From the NCBI GenBank assembly GCA_964501365.1, contig CAZCST010000014.1:124001-188000 (forward strand): a stretch of 64,000 nucleotides of DNA, in the 5' to 3' direction. This DNA comes from CAZAMB01 sp964501365 (GTDB taxonomy: Bacteria; Planctomycetota; Phycisphaerae; UBA1845). This document shows, one piece after another, positions 18,581 through 27,067 of the stretch; within the stretch, counting starts at the first letter, position 1; every line of letters starts with the position of its first letter. The notes beneath the pieces are model-generated. The model was not told the DNA's origin, searched no databases, and saw nothing but the letters and a program-made list of their open reading frames with translations. A program made the position numbers and the translations under genes.

Positions 18581-19597
18581 ATGATAAGCCGGACATTTGG
18601 CAGACCTCGCCCGCGTCATACGACATGGGCGGGGTCGTGCTTTTGGATCCTCTTGCTTTCACTTCGGACGCTCTCCGCACAGGAAGCGGGGCCCGCGAAA
18701 CCGGCACCTACGGACGAAGGATCGAATTCTTCCCAGCGACGGGAGTTTGCCCCCGGCGTCGTGATCGATTGGAAACAGAAGGCTGTTGAAGTCGATGCGC
18801 GGGTCGTATTGCGCGAGGGTCCGCTGGAACTCTTCGCCTGTAGTCCGCAGACCAAAGAGCACGAAAGCGTCATTGCCATTGTCGCGCGGCCGTTCCATCT
18901 TTTTCAGGCGATGGGTCTCGTTGGCCTCGAGACGGGCTCACCGCCGCGTTACGACGAAAAACTCGGTCGCTGGTTTCCGGCCTCAGGCGAGCCGTTGGAC
19001 CTGCGAATCCGATGGCGGGATGGACACAAGGATCGTACGGCATCCCCGGCAGCATGGATGATCGAAAAGAAAACCGGCAAGGCGCCGGATTCGTTGCGCT
19101 GGGTCTTTGCCGGATCGCTGACGGGTGACGAGGGAGGATTCGCCGCTGACGGCGAAGGCACGGTGGCGTGCGTGGTGGATTTCGAGTCGGCCCTGATCGC
19201 ACAGTCCGTCAGGCATAGCGCGGATGACGCCGAGCTCTGGCTGAGTGCAAATCCCAAAGAAGTGCCTCCTGTCGGGACTCGATGCACCCTGATCGTTCGC
19301 AGTGCCTACCACCCGAAGCTCGAACTGGAAATCGAGTCAGCCGGGCGGTTTCGCTCCGGCGAAGAATCCTGGTCGATTGATCAAATCGGCGACCAACTCA
19401 GCCGCCAGCGCGACGATCGAACGCCATTTCTGGTGGTTTCATATCGTTCCGGGATGGATGAATCCGAGATCAAACGCGCAGTGGCAAACCTCGAAGGCGA
19501 GCTGCGTCGCAGAAACATCAACCCTGCGACATCCATGAAGTTGCGAACGGCTCCTTCCAGCCTCAGGGACGCCGCCCAACCAAAAGTGCGGGAATGA
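18581..19597 (+). CDS. Exported YdjY-like domain protein
   Basis: The 338-residue product has a signal peptide with an Arg-rich n-region (FGRPRPRHTTWAG, then FWILLLSLRTLSAQ). The pattern after it, VVIDWKQKAVEVDARVVLREGPLELFACSPQTKEHESV followed by hydrophobic IVARPFHLFQAMGLVGL (quoted as two pieces of one run), matches the YdjY-type domain common in planctomycetes. In these proteins a KxHES-like motif precedes the helix. Function is unknown. An alternative TTG at 18554 would overlap the secretin; I prefer ATG 18581, 10 bp after the secretin stop, because it gives a normal signal peptide. It may be the last gene of the pilus operon. Confidence 0.7.
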   Translation: MISRTFGRPRPRHTTWAGSCFWILLLSLRTLSAQEAGPAKPAPTDEGSNSSQRREFAPGVVIDWKQKAVEVDARVVLREGPLELFACSPQTKEHESVIAIVARPFHLFQAMGLVGLETGSPPRYDEKLGRWFPASGEPLDLRIRWRDGHKDRTASPAAWMIEKKTGKAPDSLRWVFAGSLTGDEGGFAADGEGTVACVVDFESALIAQSVRHSADDAELWLSANPKEVPPVGTRCTLIVRSAYHPKLELEIESAGRFRSGEESWSIDQIGDQLSRQRDDRTPFLVVSYRSGMDESEIKRAVANLEGELRRRNINPATSMKLRTAPSSLRDAAQPKVRE

Positions 19598-19605
19598 TTT
19601 TCTCG

Positions 19606-21033
19606 CTATCGGGCCCCCTCGGCGTCAACAAGTCCGTATCGCTTCATCTTCTTGTATAGCGTCGTGCGATTGATGACGAGCTGTTGTGCCGTCAATTGCC
19701 GGTTCCATCCATTGGCCCGAAGTGCCGCCTCCAGAATCTGCTTTTCCGGTTCCTCCAGCGCCTCGCGCAGCGGCATCGGCTTGTATGTTGAAGCCGGCTG
19801 ACCGGGGGACGCCGCCGCAGCCGCCAGCAGCTTCGGGGGCAGGTCGTCCACAGTGATGTGCCGACCCTTGCAGAGCACGACTCCGCGTTCGATCACGTTT
19901 TCCAGTTCGCGCACGTTTCCCGGCCACGAGTATGCCATGAGCACTTGCATCGCGTCCGGCTCAAAATCAGTGATCATCCGTGCCATGTCCGCCGAAAATC
20001 GATTCAGGAAGTGCCGGGCCAGCAGGGGAACGTCTCCGACGCGGTCCGCCAGCGGCGGCATTTCGACGGTGACCACATTGACGCGGTAGTAGAGGTCTTC
20101 TCGGAAACGCCCGGCCTTCACTTCCGCGTCGAGGTTGCTGTTGGACGCCAGCACGACCCGTACGTCCACGGTCTCGGTCTTGTTGCTGCCTACCGGCTCA
20201 AATTGGTGGGTCTGCAGCACGCGGAGCAGCTTGGTCTGCAACGCCGGTGATGCAGCGGAGATTTCGTCGAGGAACAGTGTTCCACCGTGTGCAGCCTTGA
20301 ACTTGCCCGCTTTGTTGGCGACCGCGCCGGTGAATGCTCCGCGCACATGTCCGAAAAGCTCGCTTTCCAGAAGCGTTTCCGGAAGTGCGCCGCAGCTCAC
20401 CTCAACGAACGGCTTGTCACCCCGCCCGCTTCTCTGATGGATGACCTTGGCGATGAGGGACTTGCCTGTTCCTGAGGGCCCCTGCACCAGGACAGTCACC
20501 CGGGACGGCGCCACCGACTCCACCAGGTCGAACATCTTGAGCATCCGGTAATCGTGCCCGACCACGCTCTCAAGGCCATACCGCAAATCGAGCGTTTCCT
20601 TGAGAATTCGATTTTCACGCAGCAATGCCTGCTGGGCCACCGCCCGCTCAATGCATACCTTGAGCTCATCGTCGATGATGGGTTTGGTGAGATAGTCGTA
20701 GGCCCCCATCTTGATCGCTTCAACGGCCGATTCAATCGTGCCATACCCGGTCATCATCACAACAACCGTGTCGGGAAATCGCTTGCGCACGCAATGCAGA
20801 AGTTCGAACCCATTTCCGCCGGGCATATTGACATCGCACAAGATGAGGTCGATACCGCCGCGCTCAAGGATTTGCACGGCCTGCGGGAACGCAGCGGCGG
20901 TTTCCACGTCGTAGCGTTCCATCCTGAGAAACTCCCGCAGCGATTCGACGATGATCCGGTCGTCATCGACCACAAGCACCCGATCAGCGGCCCGGGTCGG
21001 AGAATTCTTTTTTTGGGATTGCACATCGAGCAT
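19606..21033 (-). CDS. NtrC-family sigma-54-dependent response regulator
   Basis: The 475-residue protein has three parts. A receiver domain has phospho-acceptor Asp67 in LILCDVNMPGG and the conserved Lys in YLTKPI. An AAA+ domain (~140-385) has Walker A GPSGTGKS, the sigma-54 contact loop GAFTGA near residue 232 and Walker B TLFLDEIS. A Fis-type helix-turn-helix (~430-470) reads RQLTAQQLVINRTTLYKKMKRYG. With GAFTGA intact, it should activate RNA polymerase carrying sigma-54. The histidine kinase gene lies 172 bp upstream on the same strand and is the obvious partner. Targets are unknown; a good sigma-54 site occurs at 29992-30007 in this window. Confidence 0.96.
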   Translation of the reverse strand: MLDVQSQKKNSPTRAADRVLVVDDDRIIVESLREFLRMERYDVETAAAFPQAVQILERGGIDLILCDVNMPGGNGFELLHCVRKRFPDTVVVMMTGYGTIESAVEAIKMGAYDYLTKPIIDDELKVCIERAVAQQALLRENRILKETLDLRYGLESVVGHDYRMLKMFDLVESVAPSRVTVLVQGPSGTGKSLIAKVIHQRSGRGDKPFVEVSCGALPETLLESELFGHVRGAFTGAVANKAGKFKAAHGGTLFLDEISAASPALQTKLLRVLQTHQFEPVGSNKTETVDVRVVLASNSNLDAEVKAGRFREDLYYRVNVVTVEMPPLADRVGDVPLLARHFLNRFSADMARMITDFEPDAMQVLMAYSWPGNVRELENVIERGVVLCKGRHITVDDLPPKLLAAAAASPGQPASTYKPMPLREALEEPEKQILEAALRANGWNRQLTAQQLVINRTTLYKKMKRYGLVDAEGAR

Positions 21034-21106
21034 GGCTTGTTTCTTCCTGTCCGAATTGTGGTTGCCCAGCCGTTGTCACTCTACGGCGAAGTCACTCTGT
21101 CTTGTT

Positions 21107-21135
21107 GTCATTCTGAGCGAAGCGAAGAATCTCAG
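21107..21135. repeat. Dispersed repeat (GTCATTCTGAGCGAAGCGA type)
   Basis: The gap between the kinase and regulator genes contains GTCATTCTGAGCGAAGCGA followed by AGAATCTCAGC. I know this phrase as a repeat scattered between genes in many environmental bacterial genomes. It contains a partial palindrome (TTCTGAG, later CTCAG). Only one copy is seen here. Confidence 0.4.
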
Positions 21136-21205
21136 CGTTTTTAGCGATCACAGATGCTTCGCTTTACTCAGCATATGACGAATCTAAACGTCATTGAAAA
21201 ACAAT

Positions 21206-22330
21206 TCACGAATGCGTAATTCGTTGCGGCGCCAGCAAACCCGTTACCGGAATCCGCACGGTAAACACGGCTCCACCGCTTTCCGCATTGGCCGCCGAAA
21301 TGGTTCCGTGCATGTCCTCGACGAATTCCTTGCAGATCGCCAAACCAAGCCCCGTTCCCTTGCCGGGCTGTTTTGTCGTGTAAAACGGTTCAAATACTTT
21401 CTCTACCGGGTCGGGCAAACCAACTCCCGTGTCCGTGACTCGAATCACAACGCAATCGTCAAACAGCCCGCTTGTGATGCTCAGCCGCCCTCCGTCCGGC
21501 ATCGCGTCGATCGCATTGCGCATCAGATTGCAGCAGACCTGATACAACCGCCCGCCGCGAACTTTGGGCATTTGATCACTTTGAAAATCAGCGGTGATGA
21601 TCACGCGACTCGCCTCGCTCGATGCCGAGCACGTTTTGATGGCCTGCTCGATGAGCTCGTTGATGCTTGCCTCTTCGAATCCGGCGTCAGAATTCCGGGA
21701 AAACTCCAGCAAATCGCCGATGATCCGGATCATCCGCATCAGCCCCGAACGCGATTCGGACAAGTAGGACGTCAGTCGCGACTCAGACCCATCGCCGGCC
21801 ACCCGCATGGCCAGGTTGATGTACCGCAGGATTCCATCAAGCGGATTGTTGAGTTCGTGTGCGACCCGCGCGGCTAGCTTGCCCAGCGATGTCAGACGCC
21901 GCGCGACATCGTGCTCGTCATTCCAGTCCGTGTTTCTCCCGCATTCAAGGTACAATATCACTGCGTTTTGTGCCGTATCGCCCTGCAATGGGGCACATCG
22001 GATGCGCAGGCTCCGGGACGGGTCGGCAATCATGGGAGCCGTCCATTGCATCTCGCAGCGGCTCGAAAGGACTCTCGCCACGTTCACACGCCACTGGCTT
22101 TCCGTTGCAAATCGGGCGACGCCAAGCAGGGATTGCAAATCGGCGCCGTTGCCAAGCAGGTGATCGGCTTCGGCATTTCGATACAAAATGGCGCCCTGCC
22201 GGTCGGCCACAAGTACGCCCATACCGAGCCGGTCGAGAACGGCGGCCGCATCGATGCAGACAGGCATCGGCCTGGCCCCCTGTGTGGATAGTTGGTGCAT
22301 GGCTGGTATGCCGTTGAGGCGACGCCGCAC
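21206..22330 (-). CDS. Cytoplasmic PAS-like sensor histidine kinase, partner of the NtrC regulator
   Basis: The 374-residue kinase has no membrane helix. Residues ~22-130 form a PAS-like sensor (GMGVLVADRQGAILYRNAEA). The dimerisation helix has the phospho-accepting His near 157 in ARVAHELNNPLDGIL. The ATPase part has the N box NLMRNAIDAMPDGG, the G1 box VTDTGVGLP, the F box FEPFYTTK and the G2 box GTGLGLAI. HELNNPL is typical of NtrB-like kinases. The start is uncertain: GTG 22330 gives the longest form, while ATG 22300 and ATG 22267 are alternatives and none has a strong ribosome site. It should phosphorylate the regulator encoded just downstream in response to an internal signal. Confidence 0.93.
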   Translation of the reverse strand: MRRRLNGIPAMHQLSTQGARPMPVCIDAAAVLDRLGMGVLVADRQGAILYRNAEADHLLGNGADLQSLLGVARFATESQWRVNVARVLSSRCEMQWTAPMIADPSRSLRIRCAPLQGDTAQNAVILYLECGRNTDWNDEHDVARRLTSLGKLAARVAHELNNPLDGILRYINLAMRVAGDGSESRLTSYLSESRSGLMRMIRIIGDLLEFSRNSDAGFEEASINELIEQAIKTCSASSEASRVIITADFQSDQMPKVRGGRLYQVCCNLMRNAIDAMPDGGRLSITSGLFDDCVVIRVTDTGVGLPDPVEKVFEPFYTTKQPGKGTGLGLAICKEFVEDMHGTISAANAESGGAVFTVRIPVTGLLAPQRITHS

Positions 22331-22513
22331 GTCGCACGTTGTTTCCGGGCAACTCCCGCGTTGCCTGAAATCATCATCGGTGAGTGAAGGAGCTGAGTGG
22401 AATTAGCCCTTCCCTGCTACAACTTCGCACAATCGTGAGGATTCCCTTGTCTTGTTATGGGACAGGTCCAGTCGATTCTCATTGACTGTCCGCAAGCCGC
22501 CCTCGACAATCGA

Positions 22514-23068
22514 ATGGTGTTCGAATCCAAAACAACGCGGGTTGTCGTCTTGGCCATTACGGTTCTGCAGTTGGTTCCAGGATGTCGCACCAGTTTGGGA
22601 TCAAGGGCAATTCCAGGCCAACCGGAGATGATGATGGGCAAGACAGAGGTTACGCCGAATGAAGCCAAAAGTCTGCTGGAGGCAAATCAAGGGTACATCT
22701 ACCTTGACGTGCGAACTGCTGAGGAGTTTGAGGCGGGTCGCCCGCCGGGAGCCATGAACATCCCATTGGCGGAAATCGACCCGTCAACCGGGCGCATGGA
22801 GCTCAATCCCGGATTTCAGAATGACGTTGGGGCAAAAATCCCTCGGAATGCGAAATTGATCGTAGGGTGCAAATCCGGCGGCCGATCGGCCCGAGCCTGC
22901 GAAATGCTTCGCCAGGAGGGTTACACACATGTTCTCAACATGGTGGGGGGGTTCGGCGGGGTCGCCGGCCCGGGCGGAAAAATCGTGGAACCAGGCTGGT
23001 CAACTCTTGGGTATCCCGTGGAACACGGTCCGTCAAAGAAAGTACCTCCTGCATCCGTGCCCGGTTAA
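22514..23068 (+). CDS. Rhodanese-domain lipoprotein
   Basis: Starting at ATG 22514, the 184-residue product has a short hydrophobic leader ending VPGC, which could be a lipobox, followed by a rhodanese domain (residues ~50-165). The domain shows YLDVRTAEEFEAGRPPGAMN and the active-site loop VGCKSGGRSARAC, with the catalytic Cys intact. Single-domain rhodaneses transfer sulfane sulfur or serve as redox or cysteine sensors. An upstream in-frame ATG at 22457 adds 19 residues that look like non-coding sequence. The protein is likely periplasmic if the lipobox is used. It ends directly against the convergent cupin gene, whose stop is at 23069. Confidence 0.85.
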   Translation: MVFESKTTRVVVLAITVLQLVPGCRTSLGSRAIPGQPEMMMGKTEVTPNEAKSLLEANQGYIYLDVRTAEEFEAGRPPGAMNIPLAEIDPSTGRMELNPGFQNDVGAKIPRNAKLIVGCKSGGRSARACEMLRQEGYTHVLNMVGGFGGVAGPGGKIVEPGWSTLGYPVEHGPSKKVPPASVPG

Positions 23069-23428
23069 TTATTCTTCATCGCGGTGGACCGTCTTGGGCG
23101 AAAATGCGGGAAGGCAGACCGCGACATACTCCGCCCCGTTTGGGGTAGAATAGCGTACCCACTCGCCGGGCTGGGTCACGATGGCCTGACCGGGATGCAC
23201 TTCGATCATTCCACCTTCAAATTCCACTTTCAACATGCCGCCAAGGACAAGAGTGTACTCGCAAAATTCCGGAGTCTGGCCAGGCTCCACCCAGCCGGGC
23301 GGGCTGGTCATTTTCGCGATGGATACGGATTCGTTAGCACTGTTGACGCGCCCGACCAACTCTTCGATTCGCTTGGGTTTGTTTCCCGCTGACTGGATGA
23401 TCGTAGGCTTGGGAATCAGTTTGGGCAT
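23069..23428 (-). CDS. Small cupin-domain protein
   Basis: The 119-residue protein is a single cupin barrel. It contains EPGQTPEFCEYTLVLGGMLK and HPGQAIVTQPGEWVRYS, the two cupin motifs, with one His and a Glu/Cys in place of the full metal set. Cupins of this size are often metal-binding regulators or enzymes for small ligands; the substrate cannot be read. The ATG at 23428 has an AGAAAGG-type site and lies 13 bp inside the end of the MFS gene, so the two genes are co-transcribed and probably coupled. The linkage suggests that the cupin acts on whatever the transporter moves, which is inference. Confidence 0.8.
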   Translation of the reverse strand: MPKLIPKPTIIQSAGNKPKRIEELVGRVNSANESVSIAKMTSPPGWVEPGQTPEFCEYTLVLGGMLKVEFEGGMIEVHPGQAIVTQPGEWVRYSTPNGAEYVAVCLPAFSPKTVHRDEE

Positions 23429-24678
23429 GGGCAGCCTTTCTTGTTCAATCGCATCAAGGCCGGTCCGAATGTCATCGCGCATGCAAGCACAATCAGCCCG
23501 GCAACTGCGAATGATAGCGAATAGGCCTGCAGACTGCCCAATGTTGGCGTTGCGACGCGATGAATGAATCCTCCGACCAATGGCCCGCACAGGAATCCTA
23601 GCGAACCCGCCATGTTAAAACCCGCAAACGCGGCCGCTCGCTGGTGGGGCGGGGCGAGGTCGCCGCACATTGCGAGATTAGGCGAGAAAAATGCGGCGCT
23701 GCAAACTCCTGAAACCAGCATTAGCAAGGGGAGCCAGGATTCCGACACAAGTCCATAGGCGGCGAACACCAGACCGAATACTGCATTGCCCCCAATCATC
23801 AGGCGGGCTCTGCCAAACCGGTCGGCGAGTCGCCCGGCGGGGTAACAGAGGAATGCAAACGGAAACAGAAATAATGCAAGCAAAGCGCCGCGCTGGGCCG
23901 GGGTGTAGCCATGTGCCTCGCCCAGAAAAAGCACGAAACTTGAGACGATCACGCCGACGCAAAAGCGATCCACAAACGAAAACGCGTAAGGGACGAGCAA
24001 AGCGCGGTGCGTTCGAAGCAAATCCGTGGTTTCCGAAAAACGCGTCGAACGGGCGCGTCCCGACGCTTCTCGAATCAAAGCAAAGGAAAGCAGCAATGCA
24101 ATGGCCACGCACATGACGCCGAGTCCAAAGACCATCATCGGCGCGTTTTGGCCGATTCGCCCTCCGAGTGGGGCGCCACAGGCCGTTCCGAAAATGAGCG
24201 ATGCGCCCATCATCCCCATCTGTCTTCCTTTTCGCTGAGGATCGGCCCAGTCTGCGGCGCACGCCATGATGGTTGAAATCGCAAGTACGTGAAAAACGCC
24301 TTCCAGGAATCGCAGGGCCATGAATACGGCAAAGGACTCAACGACTGGCATTAGGCCTAGGATGATCAAGTTGAAAATCAGCGCGACGATCAATATCGAT
24401 TTGCGGGAAACTGCCCGGTCGGCAAGGCTGGCTGTGATCGGCGCAGTCAGAATTGCGCCGATCATGTTGATGGACATGAAGAGGTGAGCGGCAAACGTGC
24501 CTGCGCCGAACCGATCGGTAACGATTTCTTTGAGGACCGGAACCATCATGGTCACCGGCAACATCACAAAAAATAGTACGAAACAAAGGGCGACGCTAAC
24601 CCGAGCCTGCACATGCGAAGCGGAGGTCGAGTGCGTGTCGGCATTTGGTGCCAATCCAGCGGATGAATCGCTCAACAT
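23416..24678 (-). CDS. Major facilitator superfamily transporter
   Basis: The 420-residue protein has about twelve hydrophobic helices. The first loop reads ASLADRAVSRKSILI, the MFS loop 2-3 signature, and the second half repeats it as AGRLADRFGRARLMI. Drug/proton antiporter-like families look like this, but the substrate is not defined. It is in one unit with the cupin gene downstream (13 bp overlap). The 5' region contains a GC-rich palindromic repeat and no other gene. Confidence 0.9.
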   Translation of the reverse strand: MLSDSSAGLAPNADTHSTSASHVQARVSVALCFVLFFVMLPVTMMVPVLKEIVTDRFGAGTFAAHLFMSINMIGAILTAPITASLADRAVSRKSILIVALIFNLIILGLMPVVESFAVFMALRFLEGVFHVLAISTIMACAADWADPQRKGRQMGMMGASLIFGTACGAPLGGRIGQNAPMMVFGLGVMCVAIALLLSFALIREASGRARSTRFSETTDLLRTHRALLVPYAFSFVDRFCVGVIVSSFVLFLGEAHGYTPAQRGALLALFLFPFAFLCYPAGRLADRFGRARLMIGGNAVFGLVFAAYGLVSESWLPLLMLVSGVCSAAFFSPNLAMCGDLAPPHQRAAAFAGFNMAGSLGFLCGPLVGGFIHRVATPTLGSLQAYSLSFAVAGLIVLACAMTFGPALMRLNKKGCPCPN

Positions 24679-24684
24679 CGAAGC

Positions 24685-24732
24685 GTGACCCTACTCCCTC
24701 TCCCCTTACCGCAAGCGTCGGGGTGAGGGCAC
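24685..24732. repeat. GC-rich imperfect palindrome upstream of the MFS gene
   Basis: CTCCCTCTCCCC and later GGGGTGAGGG form an imperfect inverted repeat around a short loop. The same style (CCCTC...GAGGG) recurs at 29325-29365 and 31800-31838, so this looks like one of a dispersed family. Confidence 0.4.
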
Positions 24733-24794
24733 CATCGCCCGAACCACCCTTCACCTACGCGCTCCCAACTTGGGGGAGGAGGACTCAGTCAAAG

Positions 24795-25160
24795 CTAGTG
24801 TTTATGAACCGGGCAACCCGCAGCGGCTGCCGCAGCACGAACCGACTCTGGTACCCGTGCCGGCTCCGCTCCGCCAAGATCGCCGTAAATCCGGTGGCTG
24901 GGCCGGGCCGACAAAATCTGGTCCTTGCCCCAGTTGGTCACGTTTTTGAATTGCGCCGAATTCGTAAATGCCTCAAACGCCGGCTTCGACGACCATTCGG
25001 AGAAAATCACATACGAACCTGCGTCGGACACATCGCGATACAAATGTGTTTTCACGTGGCCATCCATCGCCTGCATGACTTCCAGCACTTTCGCGAAAAC
25101 CGCTTCAAAGTCTTTTCCGCGTCCGGGCAAAACCTGGTAATTCATCCCGACCGTCACCAT
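24795..25160 (-). CDS. Antibiotic biosynthesis monooxygenase (ABM) fold protein
   Basis: The 121-residue protein begins MVTVGMNYQVLPGRGKDFEA and continues with a YVIFSEWSSKPAFEAFTNS segment, the core of the ABM/EthD-like dimeric ferredoxin fold used by quinone-forming monooxygenases and heme-degrading IsdG-type enzymes. ATG 25160 follows an AGGAG site; longer upstream frames have no protein-like content. The tail (residues ~98-121) is Ala-rich and ends GCPVHKH, a Cys-Pro followed by two His, an unusual end for this family that could bind heme or metal. Substrate unknown; the gene stands alone. Confidence 0.82.
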   Translation of the reverse strand: MVTVGMNYQVLPGRGKDFEAVFAKVLEVMQAMDGHVKTHLYRDVSDAGSYVIFSEWSSKPAFEAFTNSAQFKNVTNWGKDQILSARPSHRIYGDLGGAEPARVPESVRAAAAAAGCPVHKH

Positions 25161-25475
25161 TGCGTTACTCCTGTTCATGAAGATACCCGGCGAACATGAT
25201 ACACGAATGGGCTGTGGTAGGTAACATAGGTGCTTTCGACACCGCAAGAACTTCATGACGCCGGGCACTGGTATCGTTAGGAATTCGGGTGCCACTGGCA
25301 GCTGGCTGCCAGTGCAGACACGGGCGGACAAGCCGCCCGTGGCACCCAAACGATACCAGCACCGACTCTGGAGAAATCGGCCTGCACCCTTGCCCGTCCG
25401 CGCCGCGGCGCATATCGTTATCCAGTTGGCGCACCGGCCGCACGCCGGGAATACCCATTCTCAAGGAGGATAAAA
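25161..25475. other. Intergenic region with nested palindromic repeat
   Basis: No gene is visible in these 315 bases. The middle is a complex inverted repeat described separately. Downstream sequence up to the lipoprotein start contains a GGAGGA ribosome site and presumably its promoter. Confidence 0.6.
25268..25359. repeat. Nested inverted repeat (REP/MITE-like, four paired arms)
   Basis: Outer arms CTGGTATCGTT (25268-25278) and AACGATACCAG (25349-25359) are perfect complements. Inside them, GGGTGCCAC (25287-25295) pairs with GTGGCACCC (25339-25347). Two hairpins fill the centre: CACTGGCAGC/GCTGCCAGTG (25293-25314) and CACGGGCGG/CCGCCCGTG (25319-25341). The whole could fold as a cruciform or a four-way RNA junction. 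There is no coding capacity. Confidence 0.75.
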
Positions 25476-26315
25476 ATGAAGACTTTTGCCCGTTATTCGT
25501 TGTTATTGGCTTGTTTGTCTGTTGCGTTTGCAGCCGGATGTCGAAACCGCCCCGGAAATGATGGCAACGGTAACGACAATGGAAACAACGGCGAAGTCCC
25601 AGCCGATGTGCAGAAGGCCGTCGATGACGTCGTTGCGCAACTCGAGTCCACTTCACAGTCCGTTGGCGGTGCGACCGACGCGCTCGTCAACGTGGATCAA
25701 GCAACCAGCGATACTTTGGGCAATTGCCCTCAAGTCGTGTTTGTGCGGCAAAATAACGTTACAACATTCGCGCTTACGTTTGTGGCCGGATGCTCGAGTG
25801 ACTATTACGACGAATCCGTCAGCGGCTCGATTTCCGCAGAATTTAACCGCAACACAGGTACGTTCACGGCGACGTTTAACGAGTTTACCGTGGGCGACCA
25901 GACGACGGATGGAAGCCTGAACGTAAATCGCGTTGCGGCAGGGGACGTCCGGGACTGGACAGGGTCGATCAATGTTTCAACATCCGGTGTCGGTTCAGAG
26001 GCCGGCGATATCGCTTTTACGATTAACGCACTCTCCGACACACTGACAATCTCGTCGGCTTCGCTTGAGGTAACCGATGCTGACGGAGTGGCGCGAAGTG
26101 TGGATGTGAGCGCCCTCGTCATGCGGCCCGTTGCCAACAGCAGCTTCATCCCGGAGGCTGGCACCATTTCCTTTGAGGTACCCAACGATGCAAACACTGG
26201 CCCAGAAACCGTCACGGTCATCATCGAATTTGACTCCAATTCTCCGTTCGATCGCACTGTGACGTTGACCGTTGGGGAAAGTGTCTTCGCAAACTATCCC
26301 TTGGGAGCCTTTTGA
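25476..26315 (+). CDS. Lipoprotein of unknown function
   Basis: The 279-residue product has a signal peptide ending in the lipobox FAAGC (Cys22), so it should be lipid-anchored. A Gly/Asn/Asp-rich spacer (GNDGNGNDNGNNG) follows, then a helical stretch (~45-75) and a beta-rich body with regularly spaced Thr/Ser strands. No enzyme motif is seen. ATG 25476 has AAGGAGGA eight bases upstream. It is a monocistronic gene with its own terminator 36 bp after the stop. It could be a surface structural or binding protein; I do not recognise the family. Confidence 0.75.
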   Translation: MKTFARYSLLLACLSVAFAAGCRNRPGNDGNGNDNGNNGEVPADVQKAVDDVVAQLESTSQSVGGATDALVNVDQATSDTLGNCPQVVFVRQNNVTTFALTFVAGCSSDYYDESVSGSISAEFNRNTGTFTATFNEFTVGDQTTDGSLNVNRVAAGDVRDWTGSINVSTSGVGSEAGDIAFTINALSDTLTISSASLEVTDADGVARSVDVSALVMRPVANSSFIPEAGTISFEVPNDANTGPETVTVIIEFDSNSPFDRTVTLTVGESVFANYPLGAF

Positions 26316-26350
26316 CGGCTTCGTAGTCGATAAATTGGCAGCATGGATCA

Positions 26351-26387
26351 GACCCCAAGCGCGGATGCCTTTGGGGTCTTTTTCTGC
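26351..26387 (+). terminator. Rho-independent terminator of the lipoprotein gene
   Basis: AGACCCCAA and TTGGGGTCT form a nine-base stem around a GCGCGGATGCCT loop, and the 3' arm runs into TTTTTC. It ends the 25476-26315 gene. Confidence 0.85.
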
Positions 26388-26590
26388 CAATCTGGCAGCA
26401 GCCCTGCACCCATTTGCTGAAATGACAGGCAATTAGCGAATTCCGAACCCCCGCAGAACAATTCGTATCGTCCATAAGCAATTTATTTGCAACATGTTAC
26501 GGGAATCGAAGGTGCCACATCAAACCATGTTCAACTGGCATCTCGGATGCAACGGGGATTCCAGGAGTGGCTGTAGGCTAAAGGTTCAAC

Positions 26591-27007
26591 GTGACACTGA
26601 CACCCAACTTGATTCCCAGGCGACGAATCTTGTTCGCGTTCGGCGAGCACATGGTGGGTCCGCGCTGGCTGGGCTCGATTGACGCGGCTTTTGAACCGAT
26701 CGGCCTGACGATTTGCCCCGCTCATTCGGGCCCGGAGACAATCCGGCGTGTTGAGGAGGGTGGGCTTTCGGCGGCGGTTGTCGTTGAGGACCAGCGTGCC
26801 ATCGACGGACTTTCGCTGTTGCGAATCATCCGATCGATCGATCGGGCCTTGCCATGCTGGCTGCTGACGCAGGACACGCGCCGTACGACTCTGGAGAGTG
26901 CGTTGGCCCTGCAAGTAACCAGTGTATTAGCTTCATCCATCGGCCCGGGTGAGTTGGCGGCCACGTTGTGCCGCAGGCTTCGCGGCGCCGATGGCGAACG
27001 GGATTGA
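26591..27007 (+). CDS. Receiver-like protein with degenerate phosphorylation site
   Basis: The 138-residue protein starts at GTG 26591 behind an AAAGG site. It has alternating beta/alpha segments of response-regulator size: RRRILFAFGEH, AVVVEDQRAIDGLSLLRIIR and CWLLTQDTRRTTLESALALQ. The expected acidic pocket and acceptor Asp are not in their usual places (VVVEDQ stands where ILLDxxMP would be), so I read it as a pseudo-receiver. It lies 60 bp before groES on the same strand. Whether it regulates groESL is unknown. It could also be an orphan Rossmann-like protein. Confidence 0.55.
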   Translation: MTLTPNLIPRRRILFAFGEHMVGPRWLGSIDAAFEPIGLTICPAHSGPETIRRVEEGGLSAAVVVEDQRAIDGLSLLRIIRSIDRALPCWLLTQDTRRTTLESALALQVTSVLASSIGPGELAATLCRRLRGADGERD

Positions 27008-27067
27008 TTTTTGATCTTTCAATAGGTTCTGAAACTTTTGATTTTTTGAATTGGAATGGAGACAAAC

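Noticed and set aside
26900..27067. CIRCE element before groES
   Set aside because: I looked for TTAGCACTC-N9-GAGTGCTAA. Only isolated fragments such as GAGAGTGCG occur, without the paired arm.
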